Of a stretch of 64,000 nt of DNA, positions 41,311 through 50,486 are shown in pieces. Position 1 is the first letter of the stretch. Every line of letters starts with the position of its first letter. This stretch comes from JAGPCK01 sp041675505. GTDB taxonomy: Bacteria; Bacteroidota; Bacteroidia; UKL13-3. The DNA lies in the NCBI GenBank assembly GCA_041675505.1, contig JBAYTR010000006.1:1-64000 (forward strand). The letters run 5' to 3'. The notes under the pieces were generated by a model. That model was not told the origin of the DNA. It worked only from the letters and a program-made list of their open reading frames with translations, and did not search any database. The position numbers were made by a program, and so were the translations under genes.

Positions 41311-44300
41311 TTATCTGAGCAGAGTAATCTCCCCTTTCAGGTAGCGGTACTTGTCATCAAAACCTTTGGCTTCTATGGTGTACACATACACTCCGTCCTG
41401 AACAGGGGCATTGTTGAATTTACCATCCCAGGTGAGTGGTATTTGTCCTCTTGACCAACTGCCTTCGTAGATAATTTGTCCCCACTTGTTCAGTATAATC
41501 ATGCGCATCCATTTCATTTCGCCTGTAGTTACCTGAAACACATCATTCAAACCGTCTTCGTTTGGTGAGAATGCCGTTGGAATATGAATATCTGAATAAT
41601 CATACACCCGAATTCCATCGAACTCGTACTCCTGCCAACATCCTTTTGAGGTAAAGGCTTTCAGTTTCACTTTGTAGGTGCCTGGTTTGTTATAGGTATA
41701 CGAAGGGTCGCGGTCTGTAGACACCCCGATGGAGTCTCCAAAATCCCACAAGTAGCTTACAATATCGCCTGTTGATTGGTTGGTGAACTTTACTCCCAAA
41801 GGATATTTTCCTTCTGCTACATCTGTTTTAAATGATGAACTCGGAATAGGCTCTACTTTCACGTTAACAGATTCACCCAAACTGGTGCATGTTCCGTCTG
41901 AGGTTTTTACAGTGTATTCGTCAGTTGTAGGTGGTATTGCCCAAAATGAGGCTGAGCTTGATACAACCTGACCCGCTTTATTTCTCCATTCAAATGTAGA
42001 CCCTGAAGGAGAATTTGCACTTAACAGTACACTGTCTTTTTCGCATATAGTTTGATCGACACTGGCATTGATTTGCGGCAGCTGTCGTACATACACTGTA
42101 ACACTATCAAACCCGTAGCATCCGTTCACGCCTTTAACCATCAAAGTATACGTAGTTGAAATAAGCGGTTGAGCAAGGGTATTGGATGAAGAAGCATCAC
42201 TCAGGTTTGAAATAGGATTCCATAAATACTCTACTCCTCCAGTGCCTGTCAATGATGCTTTGTCACCCCGACAAATAGAGGTATCAAGTCCTGCACTGGC
42301 CGGAGGAAGAGGTTTCATAGAAATTTTAACGCTGTCATACGCAATACAACCGTTGGCGTCAGTTCCTTTTACTTTGTAAAAACGCTCTGCATAAGGGAAA
42401 ACTTCCGGGTTGGAAATATTCGTGCTGTTAATATTTACATCGGGGGTCCATTTATAACTTAGTGCACCTCCGGCAAAAATCATGATGCGCTGACCCGGAC
42501 AAACAACCGTATCTACTGAGGCTGAAACGGGGGGCAACGCGTGCACAATAACTTTTACTGAATCAGTATTCACACAGCCATTTATGTCGGTTCCTTTTAC
42601 TTTAAAGAAGGAGGTGCTTACCGGATTTACGGCAGGTGATGCAATGGTGGTATCAGCAATGTATGCTGAAGCATTCCATTGATAGGATACAGCACCTTTG
42701 GCATTGAGATAAACATTGTTACCTATGCAAAGCGAGGTGTCTTTACCTGCATCAACACCCGGAAGCGGATTTACCGACACATAAACTGAGGCCGTATCAG
42801 AACAAACTCCGTTAAATCCTTTTACTGTAAAACGACCTGTGGCCAACGGACGCACAATAGCTTTACCTGTGGAATCCCAACTTTCAATGAACGTATGTGT
42901 GTCCCAGGTGTAAGTGAGGGGTGATAAAGGTTGTATGGTTACAGCCTCCCGGTAACAGGTAAATGTATCACGTGTAATCTGAATCTGAGGTAAAGCAAGC
43001 ACATCTACATGCAAACTGCGTAGTAAAATACATCCTTTATCGGAAGTAGCGGTAAGGGTGTACTGCGTTGCAGTGGTGGGAAATAATTTCGGACTGCCTG
43101 TTTGATCATCTATAACCGTTTGTGGCGGTGACCAAGTGAACGAAGCAGCATCAGAGGAGAAATATAACCTTAGCGTATCGTTTAAACACATGGAGGTATC
43201 AGGTAATGATGATACCTCAGGCAGGCGATTAATTTTTAAACGCACGTTAGTGGTATCACTGCATATACCGTTGGAAACGGTAAGGGTATACGTGGTATCC
43301 TGATTAGGATAAACACGGGCTACACTGCTGCCCGGATTAATGATGTTGTACAACGGACTCCAACTGAAGGAGGTGCCGTTAGCGGATGTGGAGGTAAGTG
43401 TGGAAGTGTCCTTATCACAAATGGTTAGCGTACCGGATACTGTAGCCTTGGGCCGGGCAACAATTGTAACATTCACAGTATCGTAACTACCGCAATTGCC
43501 CGGATTCCAGGTATGCAAAATATACTCCTGGTTATTTACCGGTTTAAAATACGGACTCTTTCCGTTAACATTAGAAACACCTACCGATGGGCTCCATTGA
43601 TTGTACCATCCGTTGTTACCTGTAATTTGCACACTGTCGCTTAAGCAAATGGTTTTATCTGCACCGGCATTAGCTACCGCGTATGTTGATATAATAAATG
43701 TTTTATTAACCGGATACCCTACAATATTAGGTAATGAACCTACTACCCTTACTCGGTAGCCCACACCCATAAGCAGGTTAGACGGAAGTTTAACCCTGAA
43801 CTCTCCTGAATTGATGCTGTTAAGTGTACCTAAAACCAATGGATTATCAAAATCTCCGCTGGAATCTGATAATTGTAATGTAAAGATATTGCCATTCTGA
43901 AATGTTCCGTATTTTGTATAACTCACCACCATACTATCACCCACACAGTAAGCTGTTTTATTAATACTGTTGGTGGTAATTACCTCTGTATTTCTAAAAC
44001 GGGAAAGGTACTCGCCCCAATACCAACCGTACCAACCGTAATTAAAGCCACTACCTAATGTACCAACGGGAATTGAGTCGTTATTCTTGAACAGTGCCAA
44101 GGGATAATAGATACTGTTGTTATAATTGGTGTACATGTACGAGGTACCTGAAAAATAAACATTGCCAAAATAGTCCAAGCCTATGCCGTTTACATTTTCA
44201 TTGCAACCGTACCATCCGCGGGTTCTTACATTCCAACCCGCTGTACCATCTGAATTTATTTTTATTACAAACCCCGCCCTCTTCCAATTATTCCCAACAT

Positions 44301-45627
44301 AGGGGTAATACCTTACTCTGGTAACCTGACATACAGAACCTGGTTCTGTATCATCAACCAAAGTTCCCGACACATAGATGTTGCCGGCAGGGTCCACTTC
44401 AATATCTGATGACCAATCACCGGTATTATCACCGCAATAATTTCCTACTGTTTTATTTTCATCACTACCTATGCGTTTTGTCCATTCAAAATCTCCTGCT
44501 GAAGACATCTTAGCTATATATACATCATGTTTACCTGGAGCAAAAGGCACAAATGTGGTAGTACCAAATGTGGTGGTGGTATTGTAAACACCGGTTATCA
44601 AAACATCTCCGTAAATATCAGTAGTGGCAGCGATAGCATGTGTGCCAAGCTTTTTAGCCCAAATAGGTACGCCTGTAACTGAATATTTAATTATGGCTCC
44701 GTAGCTTTGAGTGCCGGTTAAAGGCACGTATACAGCCCCCTGACTAAAGGTAGCGTCTGCATAAAAATTAGCGGTAAGGTAGATATTTCCTGAGTTGTCT
44801 ATGGTGATGTCAGACGGATACTCATCCTCCGAGCCTCCACCTGAACGCATCCAAAGAGGTAAGCCGGTAGGAGAGATTTTTGCCAAAAAAACATCCCGTT
44901 TACCATTAAAGGCCGGGGTACTGGCCGTTAAAGAACTGGTTACTTTTATAAAACCACTTCCGCTACCTGCCACGTAGCAGTTACCATAACGATCAACCTC
45001 AACGGCCGATACACACTCTTCAGAAGCACCGGTTAATTTATGTGCCCACACCCATTGTCCGGAGGGGCTTATCTTAGCTACAAAACCATCCTGACCTTGT
45101 GGATTTAGTTTTAACCCAGGTCCAAAATTTACATCAATCGCATTGGTACCGTTAATGGTTCCACCAACATAAACATATCCTTCTTCATCAACAGCTATGG
45201 CATTAGCTAAATCCATTTGTGACCCTCCTGCTGAAACTGCCCATATAGCTTGTCCGGTGGAGTCGTATTTAGCTACAAAAAAATCAAAGCAATAATAACC
45301 TGTACTGGCATAACCGCACAAGTTGCAGTTGTTTACGTTATTTGAGGTGAGTACATTATTACCTATTTTAACTGTCCCGTTAAAACTACCAATTACGTAA
45401 GTATTTCCATCAGCGTCAACAGTAGAATTTCGTTTACCTGCGTTACCATACCAAGCATAAGTACCGCTTTGAACTATCCCATTGCAAGAGTTGCAACTGT
45501 TGGCCCACCAGTAGTTGTAACCACTCATAGAATCAATCGCCTTTCGAGCCCATTTGTATTCCTGAGCATTTGAATTATAGTAAGCGGAAAAGAAAAGGAG
45601 AACAATAAAAATTCGTAAAACTCTCAT
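41311..45627 (-). CDS. Giant T9SS type B surface protein with SBBP and PKD-like repeats
   Basis: 1438 residues. Signal peptide ends SNAQ|E. The first ~530 residues form SBBP-type propeller repeats (AVDEEGYVYVGGT, FVAKISPSGQWVWAHKL, ITIDNSGNIYLTANF, IEVDPAGNIYVSGTL) and are rich in Tyr, Trp and Cys. Residues about 660-1250 are tandem Ig/PKD-like repeats of about 80-85 residues, each with AGxDTSICxGxxxxL and YxWNPxxxxxxxxxxNPxVxP patterns. A true PKD domain (SFKTDVAEGKYPLGVKF) and a CHU_C/T9SS type B end (IPTAFSPNEDGLNDVF ... YLKGEITLLR) follow. It is likely a gliding- or adhesion-related surface filament. Confidence 0.93.
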   Translation of the reverse strand: MRVLRIFIVLLFFSAYYNSNAQEYKWARKAIDSMSGYNYWWANSCNSCNGIVQSGTYAWYGNAGKRNSTVDADGNTYVIGSFNGTVKIGNNVLTSNNVNNCNLCGYASTGYYCFDFFVAKYDSTGQAIWAVSAGGSQMDLANAIAVDEEGYVYVGGTINGTNAIDVNFGPGLKLNPQGQDGFVAKISPSGQWVWAHKLTGASEECVSAVEVDRYGNCYVAGSGSGFIKVTSSLTASTPAFNGKRDVFLAKISPTGLPLWMRSGGGSEDEYPSDITIDNSGNIYLTANFYADATFSQGAVYVPLTGTQSYGAIIKYSVTGVPIWAKKLGTHAIAATTDIYGDVLITGVYNTTTTFGTTTFVPFAPGKHDVYIAKMSSAGDFEWTKRIGSDENKTVGNYCGDNTGDWSSDIEVDPAGNIYVSGTLVDDTEPGSVCQVTRVRYYPYVGNNWKRAGFVIKINSDGTAGWNVRTRGWYGCNENVNGIGLDYFGNVYFSGTSYMYTNYNNSIYYPLALFKNNDSIPVGTLGSGFNYGWYGWYWGEYLSRFRNTEVITTNSINKTAYCVGDSMVVSYTKYGTFQNGNIFTLQLSDSSGDFDNPLVLGTLNSINSGEFRVKLPSNLLMGVGYRVRVVGSLPNIVGYPVNKTFIISTYAVANAGADKTICLSDSVQITGNNGWYNQWSPSVGVSNVNGKSPYFKPVNNQEYILHTWNPGNCGSYDTVNVTIVARPKATVSGTLTICDKDTSTLTSTSANGTSFSWSPLYNIINPGSSVARVYPNQDTTYTLTVSNGICSDTTNVRLKINRLPEVSSLPDTSMCLNDTLRLYFSSDAASFTWSPPQTVIDDQTGSPKLFPTTATQYTLTATSDKGCILLRSLHVDVLALPQIQITRDTFTCYREAVTIQPLSPLTYTWDTHTFIESWDSTGKAIVRPLATGRFTVKGFNGVCSDTASVYVSVNPLPGVDAGKDTSLCIGNNVYLNAKGAVSYQWNASAYIADTTIASPAVNPVSTSFFKVKGTDINGCVNTDSVKVIVHALPPVSASVDTVVCPGQRIMIFAGGALSYKWTPDVNINSTNISNPEVFPYAERFYKVKGTDANGCIAYDSVKISMKPLPPASAGLDTSICRGDKASLTGTGGVEYLWNPISNLSDASSSNTLAQPLISTTYTLMVKGVNGCYGFDSVTVYVRQLPQINASVDQTICEKDSVLLSANSPSGSTFEWRNKAGQVVSSSASFWAIPPTTDEYTVKTSDGTCTSLGESVNVKVEPIPSSSFKTDVAEGKYPLGVKFTNQSTGDIVSYLWDFGDSIGVSTDRDPSYTYNKPGTYKVKLKAFTSKGCWQEYEFDGIRVYDYSDIHIPTAFSPNEDGLNDVFQVTTGEMKWMRMIILNKWGQIIYEGSWSRGQIPLTWDGKFNNAPVQDGVYVYTIEAKGFDDKYRYLKGEITLLR

Positions 45628-45728
45628 TTCTATATCGTATGGTTTAATTTCAAAACGAATATAGTGGTGGTTTAACGAAAAAGCAACAGGTTTAAGCCGT
45701 TGTGCAAAAATTTGACAATCAGGTGAAT

Positions 45729-46715
45729 TTACCTCACCTTAATTTTACGTCCTGTTCTGAGAATTGCGTTGCGTTTAATGCGGTTTATCTGGCAAAGCCG
45801 GTTTATCGTGGTACCATACCGGTAAGCAATGTGTGCTAAAGTATCACCCCTTCTAACCACGTGGTAACGGGAGTGCGATGCAGATGATTTGGCTTTTTTA
45901 ACCGCCACCTTGTGTGTAAAGTACGTTTTGTCAATGTAAACCGTATCGGAGTAAAGTCTGCTTTCAGGAAAACAAATCAAACGGGTGGGGTCTACTTTTT
46001 CGCCCTTAAAACGTACCTCAAAATGCAGGTGACTACCTGTTGAACGTCCGGTGCTGCCGCCCAATCCAATAACATCTCCAGCACGCACTGTTTGCCCGTT
46101 AGCAACTAAAAGTTTCGAAAAGTGAGCATACAGTGTTTCAAAACCGTTGTAATGCCTGATGAGTACCACATAACCATAATCCACACTAAGCTTGGCCACG
46201 CGCACCACTCCGTCAAATGCCGCATACACCGGATCTCCGGTAAACAAGCGCACATCTACCCCGTAGTGGAATTTGAGTCTGCGTCCCCATCGTCTGAAAC
46301 CAAAGCCGGAGGTAATGTCTCCTTTGCATGGCGGAAAGAAAAAACAATCATCATCATCCTGCAACGGGATAGGAATAATTTCCTCCATGTTGGCCAGATC
46401 TTCATTGTAGGGGTTAATTACGATGGTATCCCAAATGGCGTAATATTGCTTGGCCGGGATAATCGCTGAATCAAACATAAATCCGTAGCGTTTCCCTTCA
46501 GCATTGTAGAGTGAATCAATGTATACCGCAAGCTTTTCATCCAGCTCGGCATCAATCATGTCAATAGATTCTTCAGAAATAAATTCTACGGAATCAATTT
46601 CTTCCACGTCTGCACTATCGGGCAGCACCAAATCATCTTCTTCGGTTTGTGCGAAAGCCGAAAATGATACAGCCAATAAACTAAATGCGAATAAAAATAA
46701 TTTAACTCTTTTCAA
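45729..46715 (-). CDS. M23 peptidase with C-terminal LysM domain
   Basis: 328 residues. Signal peptide SFSAFAQ|T from a TTG start at 46715. An acidic linker (about 25-115) precedes the LytM/M23 domain: GDITSGFGFRRWGRRLKFHYGVDV with zinc ligands His and Asp, and SHLHFEVRFKGEKVDP with the third His. The C-terminal LysM domain (YHVVRRGDTLAHIAYRYGTTINRLCQIN) binds peptidoglycan. It should cut peptide cross-links or activate amidases in the periplasm. It is 19 bp downstream of ribF, thus at the end of the ftsX operon; the ftsX link suggests a role in septal wall cleavage. Confidence 0.92.
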   Translation of the reverse strand: MKRVKLFLFAFSLLAVSFSAFAQTEEDDLVLPDSADVEEIDSVEFISEESIDMIDAELDEKLAVYIDSLYNAEGKRYGFMFDSAIIPAKQYYAIWDTIVINPYNEDLANMEEIIPIPLQDDDDCFFFPPCKGDITSGFGFRRWGRRLKFHYGVDVRLFTGDPVYAAFDGVVRVAKLSVDYGYVVLIRHYNGFETLYAHFSKLLVANGQTVRAGDVIGLGGSTGRSTGSHLHFEVRFKGEKVDPTRLICFPESRLYSDTVYIDKTYFTHKVAVKKAKSSASHSRYHVVRRGDTLAHIAYRYGTTINRLCQINRIKRNAILRTGRKIKVR

Positions 46716-46734
46716 TACGATACCTCTGATACAC

Positions 46735-47664
46735 TCAACCTAAAATTCTGAGCGCTTCAAATTTATCTTTTTCGAGTTGTTTTTTGAGGTCATCAAGGCT
46801 CGGAAACTTAATTTCGTTCCGTATTTTTTCAACAAAGTTTATCTTGATAACTCTTCCGTACAAGTCTTTGGCAGAGTTAATCAAATGTACCTCAATGGTT
46901 ACATCTCCGCTTCCGCCTACGGTTGGTCGTTTGCCAATGTTGAGCATGCCTTTGAATTTTTCACCCAATACATCCACTTCCACAGCATACACTCCTTCAC
47001 CGGGAATGAGTTTGTATTTCTCCAGAATGTAAATATTAGCCGTGGGGAAATCTATGGTGCGGCCAATTTTATTGCCCTGCTTTACCACACCTTTTAATGT
47101 GAAATTATAACCCAGCAATTCTGTTGCTTTACTGATGTTACCTGTTAAAAGTGCTTCCCGTATCTTGGTAGAACTTACGGTTACTCCGTCAAGCAAAAGT
47201 GCCGGTGCTTCTTCTACATCAAATGCGTACTTCTGCGAAAGTTCTTTTAAATCTTTAAAGCCGCCTTCTCTGTTTTTACCAAAACGATGGTCGTGGCCAA
47301 CAATTAGGTTTTTCACTCCTATTTTATCAACCAGAATATCGCGTACAAATTCCTCTGTGGTTTGGCGGGAAAAATGGGTGGTAAAAGGCTCTACAATCAA
47401 ATGATCTATTCCGTATTTATCAAAGCGCTCTACCTTCTCTTCAAAAATCTGCAGTATTTTAAAATCCTCGTTATCGGGATAAAGTACCATGCGCGGATGA
47501 GGGAAAAAAGAAAGCAATACCGTTTCGCCACCAGTGCGCTCTTTTACTTCGAGCATGCGTCTTATTATTTCCTGGTGACCTATGTGTACACCATCAAACG
47601 TACCCTGCGAAACCACAGCATTGTTTATGCGGGAAAAATCATTCAGGCTACGATAAAGTTTCAT
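46735..47664 (-). CDS. ribF: Bifunctional riboflavin kinase / FAD synthetase
   Basis: Makes FMN and then FAD from riboflavin. 309 residues. N-terminal nucleotidyltransferase with GTFDGVHIGHQEII and IVGHDHRFGKNREG; C-terminal flavokinase with GNKIGRTIDFPTANI and MLNIGKRPTVGG. It overlaps truB by 17 bp, the usual truB-ribF coupling. Confidence 0.96.
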   Translation of the reverse strand: MKLYRSLNDFSRINNAVVSQGTFDGVHIGHQEIIRRMLEVKERTGGETVLLSFFPHPRMVLYPDNEDFKILQIFEEKVERFDKYGIDHLIVEPFTTHFSRQTTEEFVRDILVDKIGVKNLIVGHDHRFGKNREGGFKDLKELSQKYAFDVEEAPALLLDGVTVSSTKIREALLTGNISKATELLGYNFTLKGVVKQGNKIGRTIDFPTANIYILEKYKLIPGEGVYAVEVDVLGEKFKGMLNIGKRPTVGGSGDVTIEVHLINSAKDLYGRVIKINFVEKIRNEIKFPSLDDLKKQLEKDKFEALRILG

Positions 47665-48412
47665 TCTCTTCTTTTTGTTTAGCTAACAAATCTATAATAT
47701 TTTTTAATTCAACGGCATCTTTAATTGCATATTCTCCCACTTTTGTTCTGCAAAGCGCTGTAAGATAACCTCCTGAGTTAAGGTATTTGCCAAAATCATG
47801 TGCTAAACTTCGGATATATGTTCCTTTGCTGCACACAATTCTGAAATCAACTTCAGGCATACGAAAATCAACTATTTCAAACGCTTTTACCGTCACTGTT
47901 TTCGGGGATATTTCAAAATCCTTGCCCGAGCGTGCCATTTGGTAGGAACGTTTGCCGTCAATTTTAACAGCTGAGTATATGGGAGGACGCTGTTGCAACT
48001 CCCCCGTTAACTGTTGTGCCGCATCCAATGCCATTTCTTTGGTTATGTGTTCCCACGGGAAAAGTGCATCAGGCTCCATCTCGCTGTCATAAGTAGGTGT
48101 GGTGGCTCCTAATTTTATAGTACCGGTATACTCTTTTTCCTGAGCCTGTATACTGTCAATGTTTTTTGTGGCTGCTTTGCCTACACAAATAACCAACACT
48201 CCGGTGGCCAATGGATCCAATGTGCCAGCATGCCCTACTTTAATACCTAACTTTCCGTGATTGTCTTTGTGCTGCGGGTATAACTCCGGGTGCCTGCGCA
48301 CAAAACCATTTACACCAAACCTGATTTTATTGACCACATCAAACGAGGTCCATTCTAAAGGTTTATTCACTACCCAAACGGTACCGTTGACTATATCAGG
48401 AGGAAACTGCAT
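47648..48412 (-). CDS. truB: tRNA pseudouridine-55 synthase
   Basis: 254 residues. Catalytic Asp66 in KVGHAGTLDPLATGVL; further motifs KEYTGTIKLGATTPTYDSE, RPPIYSAVKIDGKRSYQMAR and CSKGTYIRSLAHDFG. Modifies U55 in the T-loop of tRNAs. It starts 1 bp after uppP. Confidence 0.96.
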   Translation of the reverse strand: MQFPPDIVNGTVWVVNKPLEWTSFDVVNKIRFGVNGFVRRHPELYPQHKDNHGKLGIKVGHAGTLDPLATGVLVICVGKAATKNIDSIQAQEKEYTGTIKLGATTPTYDSEMEPDALFPWEHITKEMALDAAQQLTGELQQRPPIYSAVKIDGKRSYQMARSGKDFEISPKTVTVKAFEIVDFRMPEVDFRIVCSKGTYIRSLAHDFGKYLNSGGYLTALCRTKVGEYAIKDAVELKNIIDLLAKQKEENETLS

Positions 48413-48413
48413 C

Positions 48414-49205
48414 TTAAACGTGTAACTCTAAACCCGTGTACCAGGCGTAGACCAAAAATAAAATACCGAGTACAATGCGGTAATAACCGAAATGTTTAAA
48501 ACCGTAGCGGGTTAAAAAAGTAACAAAGGCTTTAACTGCTAAAAGGGCCACTACAAATGCTACCGCAGCCCCGATAAGTAATATGGAAATATTGCCGGAG
48601 TTGATGTACTCATAACTTTCCAGCAAATCTAAACCTGAGGCGGCAAACATGGTGGGTATAGCCAACAGAAAAGAAAACTCTGCTGCTTGTGTACGGTTAA
48701 ATCCTGAAAACACTCCGCCAAAAATAGTTGCTGCCGCACGCGATACTCCGGGAATCATGGAGAGGCACTGTATGCAGCCAATCTTAATAGCATCTTTGTA
48801 AGTAATGTCTTCGATGTTTATGTACCGTGATTTTTTTTCGCCCGACCATTTGTCGAGGAATATGAGCACTACCCCGCCAATAATTAAAGAAACGCTCACT
48901 GTTATAGGGTTAAACAAATAGGCTTTAATCATTTTGTAGGCCAGCAAACCCATGATACCCGTAGGTAAAAAGGCAACAGCCAACTTTAAGTAGATGTCAA
49001 TACTTACCAAAAAACGTTTGTAATAAATTGCGAGAACAGCCAGTATAGCTCCCAGTTGAATGACGATTTCAAATGTTTTTACAAACTCATCCTCACTGAT
49101 GCCCATGAGCGATGAGGCCAAAATCATGTGGCCGGTGGACGAAACGGGTAAGAATTCAGTGATTCCTTCAATAATGGCAATAATAATTGCCTGAACTATT
49201 TCCAT
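48414..49205 (-). CDS. uppP: Undecaprenyl-diphosphatase
   Basis: Recycles the lipid carrier of cell-wall synthesis by removing a phosphate from undecaprenyl diphosphate. 263 residues with about eight membrane segments. Active-site motifs are EGITEFLPVSSTGHMIL and PGVSRAAATIFGG. The start and the DUF3098 stop share one base (TAATG), so translation is coupled. Confidence 0.96.
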   Translation of the reverse strand: MEIVQAIIIAIIEGITEFLPVSSTGHMILASSLMGISEDEFVKTFEIVIQLGAILAVLAIYYKRFLVSIDIYLKLAVAFLPTGIMGLLAYKMIKAYLFNPITVSVSLIIGGVVLIFLDKWSGEKKSRYINIEDITYKDAIKIGCIQCLSMIPGVSRAAATIFGGVFSGFNRTQAAEFSFLLAIPTMFAASGLDLLESYEYINSGNISILLIGAAVAFVVALLAVKAFVTFLTRYGFKHFGYYRIVLGILFLVYAWYTGLELHV

Positions 49206-49453
49206 TAGTACTTAGGCTTTTTCATGATGGCGTAAATCTCTAACGAGAAACCGGCCAAAACTACCAAAGGAGCCAGTGTAATTTTGGTGAACCCAAAAAT
49301 ATCTTCTTTGCCGTACATCAGAATAAAACCGAGTATAATCACAACAAGACCCACTATCATAAGCAGGTAATTTTGCTTGTCAAACGCAAATGATTTTTCC
49401 GAACCTGAAGCTTGTGCAGGTTTACTTTTAACTGGTGCTGTGTTTTTTGACAT
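49205..49453 (-). CDS. DUF3098 membrane protein
   Basis: 82 residues with two membrane segments (about 31-46 and 58-76) and an N-terminal cytoplasmic tail. It matches DUF3098, a small family found almost only in Bacteroidota between ftsX and uppP. The gene order suggests a role near division or wall precursor recycling, but no activity is known. Confidence 0.88.
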   Translation of the reverse strand: MSKNTAPVKSKPAQASGSEKSFAFDKQNYLLMIVGLVVIILGFILMYGKEDIFGFTKITLAPLVVLAGFSLEIYAIMKKPKY

Positions 49454-49470
49454 GGTGCAAAGGTATCAAA

Positions 49471-50343
49471 TTAATATAAATCGTCTAACTTGAGGCGAAG
49501 ATAACGTTTGGTCGCTATCCAACTGCTTACCATAGATATAATTATCCCGGCCAGCAGAATGCCCGCAAATAAAACGGCAAACTGGTTATAATCGTATAAT
49601 TGCTGTACGCCTGCCAGTTTTTGTGGCAGAAATGAGAGCACCCCGGCCAGCAAAGCTCCTGCAATAAAGGCACTGTAAATTCCGTGTAAAACAGAGCGCA
49701 GCATAAACGGGCGAATGATGAACCACTGCGTGGCACCCACCAATTGCATACTCTTGATTAAAAATCTGCGGGCATACAGGTTAAGGCGAATGGTGCTGTT
49801 GATGAGTGTTAAGGCAATCATAAAAAACAAACCGCTTACAGCCAATACTATCCAGCCTATGGTTTTGAGGTTGGCATTTACCTGCTCAATCAGATTTTGC
49901 TGGTAGGTTACCTCTTCTACTATGGGGTTGCTGAGCAATTTCTTTTCTACTTCCTTCATTTTGCTCACATCGGCAAACTCTGCTTTTAAGCTGAGTTCGA
50001 TGGATGAAAGCAAAGGGTTATACCCGATAAACTCTACAAAATCATGCCCCAGTTCCTGCTGAAATTCTTTGGCTGCATCCTTCTTGCTGATGAACCTTAC
50101 CTCTTTGGTAAACTCTTCCATCTCCAGCTTCTTCTGCAAGCCCAGCATATCGCTTTCGCTGGCCTCATCTTTCAGAAACACATTGAGCTGAATGTGCTCC
50201 TTAATGTGGTCGGAGAGTTTTTTTCCTGAAATAATGATGATGCCGAACACGCCCACCATAAACAGCACCAAAGAGATGCTGATGATAGACGGCAGGTACG
50301 ATGGCCTGCGTTTGTATGTGCTTTTACCTTCCTGTATTGCCAT
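49471..50343 (-). CDS. ftsX: Cell division protein FtsX
   Basis: 290 residues. Four membrane segments (about 20-40, 168-190, 222-245, 258-280). The large loop between the first two carries the ECD that reads SDMLGLQKKLEMEEFTKEVRFISKKDAAKEFQQELG, typical of FtsX. With FtsE it forms an ABC-type complex at the septum that activates wall hydrolases. ftsE is not adjacent, common in this phylum. First gene of the operon running to the M23/LysM peptidase. Confidence 0.94.
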   Translation of the reverse strand: MAIQEGKSTYKRRPSYLPSIISISLVLFMVGVFGIIIISGKKLSDHIKEHIQLNVFLKDEASESDMLGLQKKLEMEEFTKEVRFISKKDAAKEFQQELGHDFVEFIGYNPLLSSIELSLKAEFADVSKMKEVEKKLLSNPIVEEVTYQQNLIEQVNANLKTIGWIVLAVSGLFFMIALTLINSTIRLNLYARRFLIKSMQLVGATQWFIIRPFMLRSVLHGIYSAFIAGALLAGVLSFLPQKLAGVQQLYDYNQFAVLFAGILLAGIIISMVSSWIATKRYLRLKLDDLY

Positions 50344-50486
50344 AACTTATACTTGCGAAAGTAAACAGTATTTGAGTAGTATGCAATTATTCGAAAAACT
50401 AAGGCTGCACATAGTTATACACAGGGGCATTGCTGGTATTTTTTTGTTATTTTGCGACTCATTTTTCATAGCAGAATAGCATACAC

